Positions 17,601 to 17,927 of a stretch of 17,927 nt of DNA are shown piece after piece. A program made the translations under genes and the position numbers. The stretch spans positions 1 to 17,927 of the forward strand of contig CAKTKB010000016.1 of assembly GCA_934569195.1 (NCBI GenBank), read 5' to 3'. The notes beneath the pieces are model-generated. The model saw only the letters and a list, made by a program, of their open reading frames with translations, was not told where the DNA came from and ran no database searches. The number at the start of each line of letters is the position of its first letter. The first letter of the stretch is position 1. Source of the DNA: an uncultured Oscillospiraceae bacterium. Its GTDB lineage: Bacteria; Bacillota; Clostridia; Oscillospirales; Oscillospiraceae.

Positions 17601-17927
17601 AAGACCGTGGATGCCTCCAGCGCAGTCGTCAGCGTATCCATATAGTAGGCCAGCTGATCCATGCTCTGGTTGCCGTTGGCATAGTACAGGAACGCATCCT
17701 GGGTAAAGAAGTCTGCGTACAGGTTATAGGTCTGATCCTGATCGGTCAGGTTGTGGATGGAGAAGGTGAAATCGTACGCGCCGCTGCGGGTAGGATCGTC
17801 ACCCAGCTCAGCCTTTACCTTACCGTCGGCGTAGGACTTGGTTGCGTCCTCGCCCATGAGGATGTAGCTGTCAGCCGTAATGGCATCCCCAACGTTTGCA
17901 AGACCGGCGCCCTGCTGGAGCAGGGGG
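11693..17927 (-). CDS. Giant cell-surface subtilase (S8, lactocepin/C5a-peptidase type), C-terminal 2077 residues; 5' end outside window
   Basis: The frame is open to the window edge, so the Met codon at 17855-17857 is internal; residue numbers below count from it. The 23 residues before it include QQGAGLANVGDAITA, the stretch that follows the catalytic domain in lactocepin/C5a-type subtilases, so the protease domain should lie beyond the window. In order: Fn3-like domain (to about 200) interrupted by a dockerin (101-157); lactocepin-like beta regions (205-495); propeller-like module (500-780); BIG2 (788-870); propeller-like module (878-1122); BIG2 (1126-1211); propeller-like module (1214-1478); Ala/Thr/Asp-rich linker; cohesin-like domain (1563-1660); five Cys-rich repeats (1672-1866); three SLH domains (1873-2054). 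SLH domains bind secondary wall polymers, so the protein should be displayed on the cell surface. No LPXTG signal is present. It ends at TAA 11695-11693, before the hairpins at 11620-11644 and 11553-11594. That it is a protease is inferred from flanking domains; the active site is not seen. Confidence 0.85.
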   Translation of the reverse strand, partial: PLLQQGAGLANVGDAITADSYILMGEDATKSYADGKVKAELGDDPTRSGAYDFTFSIHNLTDQDQTYNLYADFFTQDAFLYYANGNQSMDQLAYYMDTLTTALEASTVFTIDGVELASSDALKGRDVNGDGAVNSLDGQAILDYAAGTITELADAKAADMDGDGDVDSYDAYLFFSSLKQVATVPAGSSVEVKVSVKLSAEAKADLDAVFTNGTYIEGYVYAEGVSTSEGVAGTTHSIPVLGFYGKWSDASMFDVGSYLEYSSGEEYRLPYLGNTQSNAWLITYANDASKSYAFGGNPLVPDDTYMPERNAINSQNGDQISKVQFAVIRNAADSRFTATNATKNVVMKEGHPGAVSSAYYYTNGSTWRQTGYSLNTAFSPKGAAEGDQIDLKLTLAPEYYQDAEGNVDWDALGDGATYGISMTVDNTAPELKDLSMSLTGNTLTAVASDNQYIAAVVLYNGSGTKALTYCGAAQDAEAGDTFAYRMSLDGINGSKFLLQVFDYAMNVTTYKIDMQIGEPVDYTGKIFGFTTGTSYQGTGNRWVEVTPENLYFYYVLGGSQFDGIEDFCATDLEVLAAEYVDGYVFMAADDGNLYAAPQDELSSYKKVGSCDGREIVGMAFNYADGKLYTLSRGNGDASAYAMTISSVDTVSGAFQDLYDVVVVNAYEETNKTRTRLSGLAIDDDGNFYSVNYGNSSNSFLYTWKNSDAQDGKIADLHPINDTQSGATGFYGNYSTLAWDHDQDVLYMAAISSLSGSSNNILVTLDTTTGKGTKVTDYDGGHGAACAAQLRMALSGLYIVPSANKNIGSTTSPTKIVLNRTEASMLKGATISLSAEVYPWVLDDTSVTWKSSDDTVATVDAYGNVSSVGVGTAVITATTNATPAISADCTITVSKLDDVKLNGLIYGPDSETYWSTFHTDTLPEWTADSDKSGAYIAGALMDSMLYVHDGSALYGVDADTFEITSFGSIASSWTWSDAAPAPATADGLFGRIAGLCNSGTYFELVNPAEGSLSYFSLASYFSSDPMAVLAYAGTDTYLGYPAEFFYMMTESGVLYNIVVYTASNGNSYSIARQKLGETGLNLSGVSSVTGGQYASMLYDAQTGYLLIARYLDGDTADLWAVSPEGLIPALVSDFGDATWPVVSLYQYDRATDLTVRLTAGSTDLYQGDTTQLTARVLNGTTNQITWSSSNEQVATVDQNGLVTAVSEGSATITATTVDTNQDGQTASASIDVNVKGLMSVSTKVNAQITTADGPQWVSIDTAEMKATVNANAKTALTGAGANSGKIYGTNSDFTNKCNMYVVDPANGYAETKGSACSTSYAILDMTQTPAMSFETTNAAGETLQLQAFGEPLYIANCQALVFLEDPVEGTLSGWNLNNYFTDLAALAFVGSTTDDDGNPVELFLALGADGTLYIFQLTAEYDEAENLVDYGLRRGTYGNIGFKFNDYQALSMTYDGTGLIIADASADSAELYYVDISGDEMVSGKIGTLKGATAIAGLYTDDAISGSNTLQSIAATMQDVEDAASVASAADVVTVETEQSDDVTGSAAIPMDMSLTGEKAATGSLNATVSTGNQTIRPMSLSETSSDEKTVTVNVTAKDAAGMDAASTNGVATVSYDSAALTLQDVQISGDYTSINKADGSVTFGYVSLSGIAAGETIAKLVFTVNDTDTEKVHVTYSQVNDGASGYQEDVAIVYGHTDTEIRGAVAATCTTDGYTGDTYCKTCGKLLESGKVIPATGHDWTEWTVVDASCTEDGSRTRSCKSCDEKETEIIPASGHSFTKTTVAPTCTADGYDQYECSVCGYSYRDNFVAAAGHKYEEKVVPATCTTDGYTAHVCSVCADAYTDHVVKATGHKWGEWTVVNADDCFHDGLKSRTCAACETVETAVIPAGTTACPSAKFADVDSGSYAHEAIDFVLRGSYMVGTSDTTFAPNANLTRGQLVSILYRMAGSPETDAKASFSDIPANAYYAKAVAWASANGIVSGHTDGTFGANETLSRQDMVTFLYRFAKFQGKDVSASSDLSKFADKDQISGYAVEAMQWAVASGMIYGVSDTELAPKQAANRAQGAVEVFRFFTILK
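11696..12241 (-). repeat. Three S-layer homology (SLH) domains
   Basis: SLH1 has KFADVDSGSYAHEAIDF, GTSDTTFAPNANLTRGQ and SILYRMA. SLH2 has SFSDIPANAYYAKAVAW, GHTDGTFGANETLSRQD and TFLYRFA. SLH3 has KFADKDQISGYAVEAMQW, GVSDTELAPKQAANRAQ and VFRFF. Three SLH domains form the usual trimer-like fold that binds pyruvylated wall polysaccharide. SLH3 is the most divergent and ends the protein four residues later. Confidence 0.95.
12260..12844 (-). repeat. Five tandem Cys-rich repeats (GH...C...CxxC) in the giant subtilase
   Basis: Each unit is 37-41 residues and has the pattern GH, about 10 residues, C-T-x-D-G, then C-x-x-C and an acidic stretch ending IPATGH-like. Cysteines are at 1686/1697/1700, 1727/1737/1740, 1764/1774/1777, 1802/1812/1815 and 1842/1852/1855, counted from the Met at 17857. 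One His plus three Cys per unit could bind a metal, or the cysteines could form disulfides on the cell surface. Similar repeats are, as I remember, common in surface proteins of gut Firmicutes. Confidence 0.85.
12878..13171 (-). other. Cohesin-like beta-sandwich domain in the giant subtilase
   Basis: The block KTVTVNVTAKDAAGMDAAS, then VATVSYDSAALTLQDVQISG, GSVTFGYVSLSGIAAGETIA and KLVFTVND matches the strand order of cohesin domains: an SYDxxxL strand, a VTFGY strand, a G-ETIAKLVFTV strand and a closing VTYSQV strand. The short N-terminal part and lack of close similarity leave room for another carbohydrate-binding-type beta-sandwich. It lies between the last propeller-like module and the Cys-rich repeats. 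Confidence 0.5.
13424..16360 (-). repeat. Triplicated propeller-like modules alternating with BIG2 domains
   Basis: Three stretches of about 245-280 residues (16360-15518, 15226-14492, 14218-13424) contain short beta-hairpin blocks such as LAWDHDQDVLYMAA, SMLYDAQTGYLLIA and SMTYDGTGLIIADA, and each ends in a similar LYxxx block. Modules 2 and 3 align best: EGSLSYFSLASYF with EGTLSGWNLNNYF, and GVLYNIVVY with GTLYIFQLT. Between them are two BIG2 Ig-like domains (15496-15248 and 14482-14225) with VTWKSSDDTVATVD and ITWSSSNEQVATVD followed by GxATITAT-type strands. The propeller fold is inferred from pattern only. Confidence 0.65.
17387..17557 (-). other. Dockerin domain embedded in the Fn3-like domain of the giant subtilase
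   Basis: Two calcium-loop repeats of the type I dockerin form are visible: DVNGDGAVNSLD followed by a helix with AILDYAAG, then DMDGDGDVDSYD followed by AYLFFSSL. Aspartate and asparagine occupy the Ca-ligand positions 1, 3, 5, 9 and 12 in both loops. The sequence on both sides (NLYADFFTQDAF before; VPAGSSVEVKVSVKLS and NGTYIEGYV after) belongs to one Fn3-like domain of C5a-peptidase type, so the dockerin is an insertion within that domain. Dockerins bind cohesin domains with high affinity. Confidence 0.85.

Noticed and set aside
17855..17857. Met codon as start of the giant surface protein
   Set aside because: The frame is open upstream, with 23 more codons that fit a subtilase; no ribosome binding site is seen.

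Overview
The window reads as chromosomal DNA of an anaerobic Firmicute, most likely a gut Clostridium-class bacterium of the Oscillospiraceae/Ruminococcaceae type. This is an inference from the GC-rich coding sequence, Gram-positive ribosome binding sites (AGGAGG-like), a CIRCE heat-shock operator, YhaO/YhaN-type and YkpA/YbiT-type proteins, and a giant S-layer-anchored protease that carries a dockerin. No rRNA, tRNA, CRISPR array, insertion sequence or phage gene is visible.

Layout. (1) 21-4004, plus strand: a tightly packed operon of a YmdB-type metallophosphoesterase, a YhaO/SbcD-like nuclease subunit and a YhaN/SbcC-like ATPase with a transmembrane hairpin. The genes overlap and end at a hairpin (4044-4075). 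(2) 4100-7936, minus strand: htpG (Hsp90) under a perfect CIRCE operator, with its own terminator. It is followed by a separate two-gene operon, an LCM/TcmP-type SAM methyltransferase and a ZIP-family metal transporter. That operon has a near-consensus sigma-A promoter and a 14-bp perfect palindrome just after the predicted start of transcription. (3) 8135-11493, plus strand: a YkpA/YbiT-type ABC-F ATPase joined by a 1-base overlap to argS (arginyl-tRNA synthetase), ended by a strong terminator. (4) 11693 to the right edge, minus strand: at least 2077 codons of one open frame whose 5' end lies outside the window. The visible start matches the region just after the catalytic domain of lactocepin/C5a-peptidase-type subtilases. 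Next come an Fn3-like domain interrupted by a dockerin, lactocepin-type beta domains, three propeller-like modules with two BIG2 domains between them, a cohesin-like domain, five Cys-rich repeats and three SLH domains.

How the genes work together. The first operon combines a signalling or RNA-turnover phosphodiesterase with a DNA repair pair. The ABC-F/argS pair links a probable ribosome-acting ATPase to tRNA charging. HtpG is a stress chaperone. The methyltransferase and ZIP genes look co-regulated, possibly by a metal-responsive or MarR-like repressor. The giant protein is a predicted cell-surface protease that could dock other proteins or be docked.

The most notable points are the architecture of the surface protease, the ABC-F protein whose second ATP site has lost all its main catalytic and binding motifs, and the palindrome-controlled methyltransferase/ZIP operon. 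The other genes are ordinary housekeeping genes.
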